Origin: Rugalucina vietnamica
Taxonomy: Eukaryota; Mollusca; Bivalvia; Lucinida; Lucinidae
Length of the DNA: 64,000 bases
Reading direction: 5' to 3'
Assembly (NCBI GenBank): GCA_964017185.1
Contig: OZ024882.1
Coordinates: forward strand, 39,281,988-39,345,987
Position numbers and translations under genes: made by a program. The notes under the pieces were generated by a model. That model did not search any database. It saw nothing but the letters and a program-made list of their open reading frames with translations, and was not told where the DNA came from. Of this stretch, positions 12,291 through 24,655 are shown piece by piece; the first letter of the stretch is position 1, and the number at the start of each line of letters is the position of its first letter.

Positions 12291-12462
12291 ATGCGCGGAT
12301 CCAGAGGGGGGACAGGGGGTCCAGACCCCCCCCCTGGAATCTGAAAATTTGACCTAAAAAAAGGTAAATTTCTGTATTTTTAGAGGTTGGCCCCCCCTCG
12401 TCTGTGACCAAAAATTTCCATTTTCGTTGGACCCCCTCATGAAAATGTCTGGATCCCCGCAT
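12291..12462. mobile_element. MITE with ATGCGCGGATCCAGA termini (copy 1)
   Basis: About 172 bp with inverted ends ATGCGCGGATCCAGA and TCTGGATCC-CGCAT and internal G-run/C-run arms (GGGGGTCC...GGACCCCC) that would fold into a long hairpin. Two more copies occur at 30862-31036 and 43991-44142. Any open frames across it are by-products of the palindrome. Confidence 0.75.
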
Positions 12463-12636
12463 GTGTGAACAACTTCAGAGGCGGATGGTGAGGTTAGGAT
12501 CCTGTAAAACCAGTTTTATAAAGCCCCCAGTAATTTTATATTACTTATAAATCCAAGGCGATACCTTTATTGTGGCTCTTATTGTTTTATGTTTTGGCAT
12601 TGAATTTTTGTGCTGTTTGCACCTTTGTACGTTGTC

Positions 12637-12800
12637 ATATCTTTGGTTAAGTTCTGGTAATTGAGTGGTCACCTATTGGGAAAGAGCTGTTCACTCAGCT
12701 TTTGATATGGTTTCTTAGTATAAATACCTATTTTCCCCTCCATCTCAATTTTTGGAGTGGGAATTTCTTTCTGATTGCACCATTTCCTGATCACTGCCTA
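12637..12800 (-). repeat. Short interspersed repeat (GATCAGG family), copy 1
   Basis: In reverse complement this ~165 bp matches 55394-55570 and 60909-61085: it contains GTAGGCA..GATCAGGAAA, then CCCACTCCAAAAA, a TATTTATACTAAG-like block, and CCCAATAGGTG-CCACTCA. The 55394 copy shows clean insertion with flanking CAAAG, so the family is mobile. tRNA promoter boxes were not recognised. Confidence 0.65.
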
Positions 12801-13356
12801 CAATTTTACCTTTCCATTCACATAGAAGTTAACATTTCAATTTCAAAGATCAATTCTGATTTACTAATTTACAATAAAATTCCTACTGAACACCTTAAAA
12901 TAAATCAAAATGTGAACATAATACTCTTTCATCCCACTCAACAATCTATCTTGAATAAATTACAAGGATCATTATTTCTCTTCTTTAATCTGTTCAAACA
13001 AATATCCATGGTCTAAGGGGATGGTTAAAAGAAATTGCAAGACATACATTTGATCTAATTTGTTTTAATGTGTTTTTGTACCTGTCTTCAAAACTCCTAT
13101 TATTAACATTGAAATAAATTCAGCTGCTGTCAATATCAGAGGTCATGTAGTTCCTCCTTCAATGGTGGGCGGAGCTAAACTTTTACTGTCTAAATGTAAT
13201 GAACTTGAACCCTTATACTGATACTATTTTTGGAACACAAATGACAGCAGTGGTGGTCCAGTTTCTTTGATCTTATGGTGAGAAATCATCCAGGTGTTAT
13301 GTCAGAAAACTACCCAAAGTGCTTGAATTATGAAATTTCCTATAATTGAAACAATT

Positions 13357-14352
13357 CATCCCGTACGAAATTGTCCAACAGGAACACAGCAGTATTACCA
13401 CAGGAAAATGAGACCAGATTCCTGGCAGGAATCCCTTTGACTATTTGATTTTTCTTATAAAGATTACGACAGGAGTCAGTGTGGACTCCCTGTGGAATCT
13501 GGAGCGAAATATTTAAATTAGCAGGAATCCTGCCAGGAATCTGAACCAAATTCCTGGCAGGAATCCTGCCAGGAATATGAACCAGAAATTTTGGCAGGAA
13601 TCCTGACAGGAATTTCGAGCAGATTCCTGGCAGGAATCCTGTTAGGAATATCGAGCCAATTCCTGCTATATGTCTGCATAGAAATGACCTCTTTGAAAAC
13701 ACATGCATATGAAAGTTTTTGAACAAAGGAAATGTAAGGGGCTAGTGTATCATATATCCATAGACGCAGCCATTATATTTTGTTATAAAAATGCTTGTAT
13801 CAATGAGTAGTAATGATAATTCATTTTCAATTACAATTCATAGAAACTTCCTTAAATAGACTGATTAAAAATTGTACATGATCAGAGGTGGGTGGGGAAT
13901 ATTTTGAAAACGAAAAGCATAAAGAATTTAGTTAATGATTACAAAGATCAATGAATGAATAAAATGGAAGAAAAACATACCTTACTTTTACTAAAAAGTG
14001 TTCCTCATTTATTTTACCAAAATTTGATAGCAAACATAGTGTCAGTATCAAACAAATTAAATAATGACTATCTTGTTTAAAAAAGCCCAACCTCATGGCT
14101 TCCTGTGTGTACCACCTAATTGTTTATACATTTATGAAAGACAGATTTAGGTCGGCAGTATTTTTGCCAAGCAGGAATCCTAACAGGAATTTTGTTTATT
14201 TTCCACGTGGAAAAGTCAAAAATTCCACGTGGAAAATGCAAGCATCTCACTGTCCTGTTAGGAATCAGGCTGAAAATCAGATTCCACACTGACTCCTGTC
14301 TTTGTCCAACTGGACTACCAGTGGAATCCTGTTGAATTTTTCGTACGGGATG
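13357..14352. mobile_element. Foldback-type element with TTCCTGGCAGGAATCC words
   Basis: Outer ends CATCCCGTACGAAAT and its inverse (ATTTTTCGTACGGGATG). The left end carries about eight degenerate copies of AATTCCTGGCAGGAATCCTG (13420-13660), a self-complementary word. The right end carries fewer copies (14165-14340) together with a TTTCCACGTGGAAA palindrome pair. The interior is AT-rich. No transposase frame. Target-site duplication not established. Confidence 0.6.
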
Positions 14353-14527
14353 GCTTGCTAGATTCGCCACAGACATGCAATGCAACATACACTAAAAGAG
14401 CACAATTTTATTTTCTTTTGCAGGCATTTAGATTGTTCAGTTTCACTCGGTCGAATCATTCATATTGATTCAGAAAACCTTTCGTTACAACGCATAACTT
14501 AAATATTCATGTCATGCTTTTTAAATA

Positions 14528-15440
14528 CGAGGGTGGGTCAGAAAGTTCTGTCATACATGTAGGTGTTATACCTTTGTTAATAGACATGATAGGTTAATTA
14601 TACCTTGATGGAAAGGGCTACATTTTTCCTTTACAACGATGCCAAAAGAATGCACGAAAGAAATAAATACTTCGAAATAGATGCCTTGAAAGACACCTGG
14701 GGTAAAACCAATGGCACTTTTTCTTGAATTTGTGAATATTATTTAAAGAAAAACGATTCGAAAAAATATAATCCATGCAATATATTTTTCGAACATAGAT
14801 GAATATATCCTGCAAAAATCAAAATCATTCATTTGAATTTAATTGAGTTATTGCAAAATGAAATAGTGAAATTGGCTTGCTGTGAATACATTAAAATTAC
14901 AGTTTGAATTCAAAGGGCATTTATTGACATCTACACGTAGACCAGGGACCTAAAATGCATTTAACCATTTTATCGTTTCATCCTAGTGTGCCCTGAAGTA
15001 AACTCATAAAAAAAACAAGCAAATATAATGGCCCAGTGGTGCCAGAAATGCTATAGGGGTGCATATTTTAATGACGTCATATATATCGCTTTATTATAAA
15101 GTCACCATGGCATCGATAACGGTAATTTTTGTCACATTGCGTTTCTAAATATACTATTATTTATCACTGTAAAGTTGGAGAAAATTTGATCGGTAGTTAT
15201 GAAGATATGACGCATGAAACGTACATAATAATATTCACAAATTCTAGAAAACGTGCCATTGGTTTTACCCCAGGTGTCTTTCAAGGCGTCTATTTCTAAG
15301 TATTTATTTATTTCGGGCATTATTTTGGCATCATTATGAAGGAGAAATGTAGCCCTTTCAATCAAGGTATAATACAGCAATCTATCATGTCTATTAACAA
15401 AGTTACACCACCTATGACAGAACTTTCTGACCCACCCTCG
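14528..15440. mobile_element. Mariner-type non-autonomous element
   Basis: The 913 bp unit begins CGAGGGTGGGTCAGAAAGTT and ends with its inverse, is flanked by TA on both sides (14526-14527, 15441-15442), and has arms of roughly 220 bp. The terminus resembles mariner ends, which typically start CGAGGGT. The short open frame in the right arm (15132-15380, minus) has no DDE/D transposase motifs, so mobilisation would have to be in trans. Confidence 0.85.
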
Positions 15441-15654
15441 TACGAATAGTATTAAAACACGGTAATGGACATTCGTATGTGCTTTAAACGGGAGAAAAAT
15501 GCATCACGGTATTTCCATAACCGTGCACGTGCTTCCACGTATGTATCATTATACAGGTGTAGCTGACAAATATTGTTGCTACCACTCTATCAAGTAAAAG
15601 TCGAGTAAAAATAGTTTTTGTTTTGAATCAGCATTTTGTGCAAACGTTATCATC

Positions 15655-16135
15655 CTCAGGCGTTGGTCATGTCCATATCTAACCTTCCTCCGGCGTTGGC
15701 GATCCCATTCTTTTTTCCACAAGGAGTCTTTGGTGGCGAAAAATGTCTAAATGCTTCGTCAGAAATGAGCTTTAAGTAAAACAGTTTGTACAGCGAATAA
15801 GAGTTATAAATTATAGCATGAATAGAGAATGAAAAGTTTTGACTTTAAAGAATTGTTGACTTCTAAATCAATCTTGACGGACAAAACCACAAAATTGTGC
15901 GTGTTTTCTTGTAAGTATTGTAACATGATGTCAATTTTATTTGGAAGCAAATCCGTCTTACAACATTAACTTATCATTACAAATACATTATCCGCTTGCT
16001 TTATAAAATATTTTCATAGTTTTGTTGACAGCCCTTCACACACTGTTCCTCAGGCGTTGGCTATTGCCTCGGAGTTAGCTATTTCACTCCGGTGTTGGTC
16101 AAATATCGATAATTGGCATGCAGAGTGTGACTCTA
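15655..16135. repeat. CTCCGGCGTTGGC word arrays
   Basis: Words of the type CTCAGGCGTTGGCTAT, CCTCGGAGTTAGCTAT and CACTCCGGTGTTGGTC occur at 15655-15710 and again at 16045-16135, both in the plus orientation, around ~330 bp of unrelated sequence. The right array is inverted relative to homologous sequence at 4104-4203 and 9122-9221. Probably remains of a word-array element; edges uncertain. Confidence 0.45.
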
Positions 16136-16373
16136 GAAAAAACAACTGTCCGGTATTCACTACAGGGCAGAGACCTAATATGAAATAAAGGCACACTGCC
16201 TTATCTGCAAACACACACTCGGTACACCCAGTGATCTATAATACAAGTTAAATTTACTGTCCCTGGTACACCTTACGCTAGAAACTTTTGCGTTTCCGTC
16301 CAGCGTGTCCTGTTGGAGAATAGAGGTATGTAGGTAGCACATATACAGCCATGATCAGAGACTGAGAAAAGTC

Positions 16374-17277
16374 GGGCCGAAACGACCCTGAAATGAACGA
16401 CGTGGGATTGAAATGACCCGGGACCGAAACGACCAAGGACCGAAACGACTTAAGTCCGAAACGAACCGGGGCTGAATGAGCCGAGACCGGAACGATCCGG
16501 GACCGAAATGACCCGTAACCGAAACCTCCCAGGATCGAAACGACCGTAAACTGAAATGACCCTGGACCGAAATGATCTGGGACCGAAAATAGACTCAGAC
16601 CTTCAGCTGTTATTTACAATCTCCATGCATGTTTACACAAAAGCATTCCGAATGTGTCATACAGCCTCAGTGCCAAGCGTGTACTAACCGGTCGAAAATA
16701 GTTTTACTTTACACATCAAATTTTGAAACCCGAAATTCACTGTGAAAAACTAAATCCCGCTCACCCTCACTTCGCATACTGTTCACAGAGATTCTCTCCA
16801 GGTGATGTTCCATAAGAAAAGTCTCTGATTTCCTGCTTAAAATCCATAATTTCTGTGAGATTTACACATTCAGCTAGCTCGTTTGCTCTCATTTTTTTAC
16901 GCGACGCTAAGCCAATCAGAAAGGAGCTTTCCATGCTCATGTGACAAAGCGCGCACCGTGACGTCAAGGCACACGTGACGTCAACAAGGTCAAGTTAGGA
17001 TGCACTGACCACGTGTCAACCATGTGTAATCCTGTTCTTTCAATCGGAAATTGTTTTGATCAAATAGAACCAATCAAGGTCTGAAACGGAACGTAGTGGA
17101 GTGAGGTTCTGCAACTAGGACCGAAAACACCTGGGACCGAAACGACCGCAAACCGAAATGACTCTGGATCGTACTGGCCTGGTTCGAAACGACCCGGGAC
17201 AAAAATGACCAGGGACCGAAACGACCCGGGACCGAAACGACCCGGGAACCGAAATGACCCGGGACCGAAACGACCAT
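16374..17277. repeat. Paired arrays of GGGACCGAAACGACC words
   Basis: About thirteen degenerate copies at 16374-16590 and about ten at 17115-17277, all plus-oriented (GGGACCGAAACGACC and variants with AAATGACC). A few further copies occur near 17908-17945. The ~520 bp between the arrays contains CCAAT- and CRE-like motifs. Unlike other word families here the two arrays are direct and not inverted, so the element structure is unclear. Confidence 0.6.
16959..16983. promoter_or_regulatory. Two perfect CRE sites (TGACGTCA)
   Basis: TGACGTCA occurs at 16959-16966 and at 16976-16983, 17 bp apart, with an E-box CACGTG overlapping the second (16973-16978) and CCAAT boxes near 16910 and 17069. TGACGTCA is the consensus for CREB/ATF factors. 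No adjacent transcript start is identifiable, and the block sits between two word arrays, so a role in the element's own transcription is as likely as a host promoter. Confidence 0.35.
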
Positions 17278-17283
17278 CCAGCA

Positions 17284-17770
17284 TCCTCTCCCTCTATGAC
17301 CCTACCACAACCCCTATCCTACCCACCACTACCCAACCACTCCTATAGTATCCACCACTACCCAACCACCCCACCACTTCCTACCTTACTCCCACTTCAT
17401 ACTGTATCATACCTTAACTCCTACCCTTCCCTAGCCCTACTCCCTACACACCAACACCCACCACAAACGTTCTTCTCCCTACACACCCCTACTACCACCA
17501 AACAACCCCTTACTCACCCCCTCCTGCCCTATCCTACTATACCCGTACTCTCCACCTGCCCTAACCTTCTCCTTCCGTTCTCCCCTACACACCCCTATCA
17601 CTACCACTATTCACTGCCTTACCTTACCCTCACCTCCTTCCCTACCCTGCCCTACCATCTCCCACACAGTCAAACCCCCTGCCTATTCCTAACACCACCA
17701 TACACTACACATCCCCTACACATCCCCACCTACTAATCTATCCTGCCTACCCACTACCTTACTCCTACAT
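17284..17770. repeat. G-depleted C/T/A low-complexity tract
   Basis: Nearly 490 bp made of CCTACC/CCACTACC-like phrases with only a few percent G on the plus strand. The 160-codon open frame across it (Pro/Thr/Leu/Tyr-rich) is a consequence of the composition and not a gene. No clean repeat period is visible. Confidence 0.7.
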
Positions 17771-18184
17771 CAGTCTAGTTTGCCATACCCTGCAACTGAA
17801 GGCAGAAAAGCCTGCTATGATAAGCGAGTTTATTTCCAATCACACGCCAGCCAGCCACCAACTTGTGTCATTGGATCTGAGCATGACACATAAGCAAGGA
17901 AGCGGTCTAAAGACCGAAATGATTCACGCGACCGAAACGACCTTTCTCTATCGGGTCCCGGGCGTTGATCCCGGATTTTACTCCTCGGAATTTCGAACCG
18001 AGTGTTCCGAAACACAGACTGGTTTTCGAAATAGTCCCATATGGCGATCATCATTTGGGATATATACAGTCAGAGATTGTCGTCTGAATTTGTAAATTTT
18101 GCAAATTAATATTTTTTAGAGTTTTGTAACAAATTTGATCTGAAATGGCACATTTGGAATTACGTTTCACAAAGAAAAAATAAA

Positions 18185-18283
18185 TCACCGTGTCCATTCG
18201 AAACGCATGAAAAGAGGTCGTAACGCATGATCGGCGGCATTTTCACGTATGATTGCGGTAGTTTCCTTCGGATTCGCCGCCAT
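18185..18283 (-). CDS. Putative first coding exon, copy 1 (unknown protein)
   Basis: A 32-codon frame starting in a good context (AAAAATGGCGGCG) and reading MAANPKETTAIIRENAADHA and on to FEWTR. It lies in a 526 bp segment repeated inversely at 25565-26090. The coding bases are identical in both copies while the rest shows roughly 2-3 percent differences by eye. A GTGAT donor-like sequence follows GACACG, so this could be exon 1 of a spliced gene, with a TATTTAAATA box upstream. I do not recognise the protein. It may also be part of a transposon. Confidence 0.3.
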   Translation of the reverse strand: MAANPKETTAIIRENAADHALRPLFMRFEWTR

Positions 18284-18712
18284 TTTTGGAGGAAACTTTA
18301 GCGGTAAGTTTTTACAAACTTTTATTTGAATTATTTAAATAGACCTTTCCAACGAACGATCTAGCCTATCCGGATCTACATACATGCCTCTAATTGCCGA
18401 GTGTTCTACTGATGCATAGGCTTCGATAGGACTCGCAAACATCCGAGGAGATTATTGTTTTGCAAGTTCGGCCATACATGAAAATAACATTCGCCCAAAA
18501 ACGTTTCATACTTTTCTCATTTTCTTCAAAGTTTTGACAAACTGTTGGATGATTTTGCTTTTTCACATCACACTTTAACTTAAGAAGCCAATTTCTCATG
18601 ATTTTTTTCCCCGAACAACCATGGGTTAAAACAAAATACGTCAAAATCAAAGTAACGCACGATAATACGGCAACCTGGTCTTTCGAACTTTGCAAGTATT
18701 TACAATGAATAA
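18186..18712 (-). repeat. Inverted duplicate segment, copy 1
   Basis: Reverse complement of 25565-26090. The two are separated by ~6.9 kb and differ by perhaps a dozen substitutions. The homology stops right after the ...GGACACGGTGAT end of the small frame on one side and at TTACAATGAATAAC on the other. Confidence 0.8.
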
Positions 18713-20820
18713 CATATTTTAAGGGGTAAATGCAAGCCAAATGCTCATTTGTTGTCAAGTCCCGTTGTAGTTTGAAGTAAGGTCCAGGTTACTTCATTTC
18801 CAGGTGTAATATCTTACTGAAGTTGCATTCCATCCCTTGTCCATAAACAGCATATAAAAGGGCTTCAACAATTTATGAATGTTGACTCTGTGCGACGTCT
18901 TATTTATTTTAACATTAATTAACATTCCATAGTTTAATCTTAAATAAAATACCGTATCATGTGCTTCAGGACTATGAGGGCAGCAAGGTCTGAGGTCGGT
19001 AGCCAATAGAACAAAAGCCAATCTTTGTAAGAGGCATGCGCGTAAATTTTGTTTGTCCTCTTTTTCGTCAATCTCTGTGTCAATCTTGATGAGATAAACA
19101 TAGGTTATATTAACATAGTGTGTTCATGTGCCAGGTGCATGTGCGAGTTGGTTATGGACCCCTGGTCTAGAGCGCATTGCATAAATAGTCACGCCGCATA
19201 TACGCTCAATCATCTTTGCACAATGTATATTCAACAAAAGTTAAGCTTTTCCAAGAGATGCTCGCAATCTCACATCGCTATCTTAAGTGTATGATCATGT
19301 GTCAACCATCATCAATAGCAAAATAGTCAAAGATCAGGAAAGGCTCGGGCAGATCTCTCGGCATGCGCGTATGGCCTACTGCAATTGCATGGTCCAATCA
19401 AGATGACCAGAAGTCGGTGGTCGTTTAACCACAAGTTGTGAATACTGTATTCTATTTATGCCCAAATAATAAAACAGTTTCAGATTTGTTTCAATGTTTC
19501 TTTCACGCAGCCAGGATGGTGTATTATAGGGAGGGGGGGGGGTACCACCTATACATACATGCTACAGCCTTATCTAGAAGTGTTATGCGGCGAGTCAACA
19601 GCGGCAATCGATTAAAAGAATTCACAATCAATAGTCAGTAAGTCAGTATATATAGTAAGAAAGAAAGAAAAGAGAAAAAAGACGATTTTCATGAAAACGA
19701 AAGTAGCACACTTTTGTGTAAATACTGATATATTGAGCAATCATTAAATCCCTCCCAAGTACAATTGATTGACTGATGGTTTAATTTGAGTTGAGTTTTT
19801 ACAGGTTTTACTATTCGGATACCATTTGATTTATATCAGTCTTTTGATTGACTGCATTGCTGAAGCTTGAAATTACTGTACATATTTTATCTGTTCATTG
19901 CCAGTTTATTCAGGGTCACTGAGGAGAATTTATTACTCGAAACAGATCTGTCTGGCCCAACCTCTTCTTTTGAATTTTTGCATAGCTCAAGGGAACTCAA
20001 TTTTAGATCATTATTGGTATTCATCATGGTATTTCCGTATCTACGGCACCGTAGAACATAACTATTTTTAGAGCTATTTATAGCAGTGCCGAGCCGAGCT
20101 GCAAGAGTCCTTTTGGTCACGGTATACGTGGTCATACACTGAAAAAAGTGCTTAGAGATCGCAAGCTTTTTTGAAATGCTTATACTTGGTATATATTAGA
20201 GTCATGCTGTTTAGGTAGCAGGGGATAGTTTCGTACTTTGACCCCCTTCGATTTTTTTAACTATTTTACTACCTACTATTTTACTACTTGGCTTGGAAAT
20301 GGCATTGCTGACTCTAGAAAAAGAAGTCTTATAATTGTTTATTGTCTTTTCCTGTTTGTAGAGTGTTATAATATAGTACCTCAACACGCGGATTTGTGCT
20401 CAAGAGCAGGTCCACAGATTGTTGGACGGTTCAAGGTCATGTCGGCACCTCTAAATTTCTCTGTTACCGCCGTGCTTGAAAAGGTGGTATAATTTCAAGA
20501 CTGAATGCTGGAAAAGTATACTAGTCGTGACACCATTTACTTTCTACTTTTGAAATTGCCTTCTGTTGCTGTATAAATGTAAGGCGGTGTGAATTTCCAG
20601 GTGTTTGCAAATAACTCTCCACATTAGGGGCAACCTGTGTAGGGTCGGTCTGATTTTCGTACAGAAAATTGGAGGTCTGGTGTACTAATACTTGGTAGCT
20701 GACAGCTAGCAATGCATTCCAGATGTAATTCCCCCGGGGGCTAATCTGAGAGTTGCTGGATTCCAGCACCTACCTTGCTCTGTACAACCTTAACCTTAAA
20801 ATAGCGGGTATGACGGGCTA
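18713..20820. other. Unannotated stretch, no gene recognised
   Basis: About 2.1 kb of sequence without recognised coding or repeat structure. Open frames here (for example 18794-19021 minus and 19049-19294 plus) carry no known domain. Confidence 0.35.
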
Positions 20821-20978
20821 TCCCCCCCCCCCCCCCAATTAATGAAATCTTAACCTTTTCAAAAAGATATTTGAAATTGCAGAAAAAAACAATGAAAAAC
20901 AACTTAAATTTGACATTAAACAAAACCCCGCCCCCCCCCCCCCCCAAAAAAAAAAAAAAAAAAAAAAAAAAATAAAAA
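20821..20978. repeat. C and A homopolymer runs
   Basis: A C run (20822-20837), then a second C run at ~20931-20945 directly followed by an A run to ~20971. These create spurious glycine/phenylalanine frames on the minus strand. Confidence 0.9.
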
Positions 20979-21251
20979 AAGAAATAAACAATGGGCAACA
21001 AAGTATCCATTTAAATCTCCCTACCCCCAAGATAGCCATTTTTCTGAAAACCCCAAAAATACCGAAATTCGAAATGTTGACTCAAAAAAAAATAGGCCAT
21101 GCCTATGTATAGAGATGGCGAAAATGTCAGAGTACCCACTCGGGGTCATTCCAGTAATTTATATGACTCGGTCAACATCAGAATATAGATAAATTGTAGA
21201 AAGGGAGGAGGTTTGTCCATATATTTGATTTAATCTCTCTGTAATTTATTA

Positions 21252-21330
21252 CTGACAGTAATGGACTAACTATATGCTCAAACGGTAAGACTTAGAGAGA
21301 GGCCCTTGGTTCGTGCCCTGGTCGGGCCAC
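21252..21330 (+). repeat. tRNA-like SINE fragment
   Basis: The stretch contains an A-box-like TATGCTCAAACGGTAAGA and a B-box-like TTGGTTCGTGCCC about 30 bp downstream, the spacing of RNA polymerase III internal promoters. No full cloverleaf or tail was recognised. Confidence 0.35.
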
Positions 21331-22519
21331 ATTCTTCTTCTGCTTCTTTGATAGCTATGCCAACGGAGCTACCGAGCAACATGGTCAGCAAATTACTGTT
21401 TTACAGCAAGGATTCAGCTTTGTACAATTGACGAGCACCAAACGTGTAAACTGGAGACAAATGAGCGTTTGGCTTGCTTTTACCCCTTAAAATATGTTAT
21501 AGCTAGGCAGATTAAGTCAATTTTCCATAAGAATCGTGCATTTGGTGATACAAGCATGAAATTTGGCATGGAGGCTTAGAATACCCAACTGTTTTGAAAA
21601 ATATCGTTGCCCAGCGGAAATTCAAAATGGCGGACAAAATGGCGGCCATTTTCAAAATGGCCGCCTTGAAAGACTACACATCATAGTTTGCCATCCCAAA
21701 TTTCACTGCATTGACTGTTTTTTAGGTTTTTGGTGTCAATGTCCATGTTTAAGAACCCACTGAATCTAAATTTTTACTTTTGTTTCATAATGGCGAACAA
21801 AATGGCGGTCATTTTCAAAATGGCCGCCATCAAAGGTTTAAATTAGATTTTCACATTATACTTCACTGCATTGACCGATTTTTATGTTTTTGGTGTCTAA
21901 GTATATGTTAATGAACCTATAGAATCTAAAATTTTACATAGTTTTCTTGTATCTATCATTTGTAATGACATATTTTCAAACTGTGAGACGAGATCATCTG
22001 CTTTTAATGTGCAAAATGCATTTCATATATAGCCGTGTGATGAAAATAATGGTTTTAGTTGCATTTGTACTTGTATAAAGTTGATATGAATATGTCAGGT
22101 GATTTGAATAATTATCTATTTGCATTTATTGTTTTAGCAGTTCACACAATTAAAAATCATAATGGTGGCTATGTTTTGTCTCTACATGTACTTTTCTTTG
22201 AAACAGGCAATCCGCCGTTTTGACTGTAAAATGGGAGCTTTATATAAACGATTTTTGCGCCTTTTCTCGTGTAAAGAGAGTGAAATTGTTCTTTTAAAGT
22301 AAATGCACCATAAATGTCCATGCTGGCTAGTGTAACTGATAATGATTGTATTGAATATATGGAGTGAAATGGTCCATATGTTGTCTGTAAGACAGGTGTA
22401 GGTACCAGTGCCATGTTTGTGCTAGTTGCGTGCATTGGATACACAATAAATGTAGTGGCATCAAGGACACTCTCTGTCATGGTCCTGGTTTCAACTGTGC
22501 TTCATGCTTAGGCATAGCT

Positions 22520-23165
22520 AGCCCACAGGCAAAGTGGATGTGGAGGTTGGTGATGGAATTGTGGAACAGGTCGTATAGGTTTGCTATTTAGAGATATGGT
22601 CTTTGGTGGTGGCTGTTAACTGGCTGCTGTTACACACTGAGAAATCAATTTGGGAAAAGGCCCACCAACTGCTTCCCCTTCTCGCCAACCACAACCTGTC
22701 ACTTTTGACCCGGGTGTATTCGACCTGTGCGAGAAGTGTCATGTTTCATGCTGCAGAGACTTGGGCCATGACTATGGCTACTCTGAACCATCTTCGGTGT
22801 CATGACAGGGCAATGATCTGTTTGATGTGTAATGTAAAGCTTTAGACTCCGTTCTCTCAAAACTTGACATTCAAAATTTGGATGCTGTACTTCGCACCAT
22901 ACCAGCAGGATGAGATGGTTTGGGCATGTGGAGCATAGCGATGGAAGGATTGCTCAAGATTGCAAACTGCACAGAAGAGACAATGCAGGCCAAAAAAAAA
23001 CTTGGGACGAAGTATTGCAAGACGGCAGAAAGAAACTTTGGATTTTTGGATTTAGGAAAATTGATTTAGCTACCCTCAAAACCGGTCTGAACGGAGAGAG
23101 TGTTCGCGAGGAAGACTTGTCAGAAAGTCCAACCCTCGGTAGAGGAAAATGGACTTCAACCTGGA
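22520..23165 (+). pseudogene. Degenerate LINE reverse transcriptase C-terminus
   Basis: Two frames joined by a shift encode the end of a LINE polymerase. The first includes VEVGDGIVEQV, then the ARSVMFHAAETWAMT block and RAMICLMCNVKL. The second begins MRWFGHVEHSDGR and continues to a WDEVLQDGRKKL segment. These resemble the conserved C-terminal YGSETW, RMLRWICGV and RWFGHV-type motifs of LINE proteins. Frame breaks and missing 5' domains make it a relic. It lies inside the large inverted-repeat element at 21490-25346. Confidence 0.7.
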
Positions 23166-23991
23166 TATGATGATGTTATAATGATGAAATAAGATTTTTG
23201 TTTTCCGACCCGCACTTGAATTGACAGGTTGTGTGATTGCGGGAGAGCCAATCCAAAGGTACCGGGTCTTTAGTTATCCAGTATGTATGAAACTAAAATG
23301 GTCAGGCTAGGTATAGAATTATTGTTTGTTTGAATGTAGTTGAATAGCGTACTTGAATGTACACATTCTGCTATCACAGATGGTAAAAGTATAAACCCTT
23401 AGCCTTTAATCAGCTGATTTCTATTTATACCGGGAGCGTTCACAAAGTCAGACAAAATCTATGAAGATTTAAGATCTCCATGAAGAAAAGAAACTATTAA
23501 CCACCCATTGGGGATGTGAAAAAAATTCTCACATGCTTGTACATCCAGGCAAAACGCGCCGACCAGCGACTGTCAAACCACCTGATTACTTGTTAGCCAC
23601 TTAAAAGGTCTGAGACTTCCCAGGGAAAGTGGGTTAGTCACAGCATACATATAAGATGAAGTTGCTTACAAAGGTTGCATTTTGTCCCGACAAGACTGTT
23701 AACATAGCTATTGACAGGGATGTATGGCAACAAAACAAACATACAAACAAACGATGCATTTTCTGTAGCGTCATGCAATCATAGATCTAAACCGTTTATG
23801 GTAATAGAAAAGCTACTGTTTCCAGAAGCAGCTGTTTCCAGAAACAATGCTAAGTACCACGAAAGTTGATCTGCTGAAAGATGTTCAGTAATTCTGAAAT
23901 CGAGCTAAGGGACTTCCATGCCAATTTGTCGCTGATTTAATTTTCAATCATCTCACCACTGTGACCAGTTTGGGTAGGAGATTGATTAGGC

Positions 23992-24052
23992 ACTTGTGAG
24001 ACAAGCCAAGTTCTGCTTGCGGATGCGTCAGGTGGTTTTACTCGAAGGTACC
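23992..24052 (-). repeat. SINE body fragment
   Basis: GACAAGCCAAGTTCTGCTTG and GTCAGGTGGTTTTACTCG match the body of the SINE at 39510-39784, although the tRNA head and tail are missing. Confidence 0.5.
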
Positions 24053-24621
24053 CTCGTTAATGCCCTACCTACTGACTGGCTTGTCTCATATGAATTAAAA
24101 TAATCGTAAAGGGGATTTAAACTGATATAAAACTTTAACAGGTCATAAAATGTGCTGCTAGTGTTGAGGATACTTCAGAAGAAAGTTTATCCAAAGTACA
24201 TTTAGCATGTGATCAACCTTGCAAAGTTTTTGTGTGTGATGAGGATGCAGGTGCAGTACCAGACGAAATAATATGCTAAGGCTAGTGTAGATAATGTTCC
24301 TCAAGGCTTTTGTGTATCATTTGTGATGACTGACTATGTTCTATAATAATGGAAGAACTCAGCAATCATGTCTTTCGAAGGCATGACCTTGCCATCAGAT
24401 CCAGTGAGACAGTATACTTTCATGCTGTCGGGCTCGAAATGTTAAGGTCATATGATGACATACTCAACTTTTTGTTCAGCATATGAAAGAGATGCATTTG
24501 GGGGTCAACAATACACCAAATGTAAATTTAAACTCCAAGTGAATGGGGTTTAAATAGCATTTCTTTCACTTCGCAGATACTATGGACAAAACTAACTCCT
24601 ACAATGGCAAGTGTAAGCGGC

Positions 24622-24655
24622 AACTAACAAAAGGTACAAGTAGGCAAAGATCAGG
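24622..24655 (+). repeat. Fragment of the GATCAGG short repeat
   Basis: AAAGGTACAAGTAGGCAAAG followed by ATCAGGA is the same start as the insertion at 55394. Only the first ~30 bp are present. Confidence 0.5.

Noticed and set aside
17254..17736. 160-codon Pro/Thr/Leu/Tyr-rich open frame
   Set aside because: It spans a G-depleted low-complexity tract. Lack of stops follows from composition (TAG, TGA and TAA are all rare there), with no domain and no start context.
20741..21039. Gly/Phe-rich minus-strand frames
   Set aside because: Produced by C and A homopolymers.
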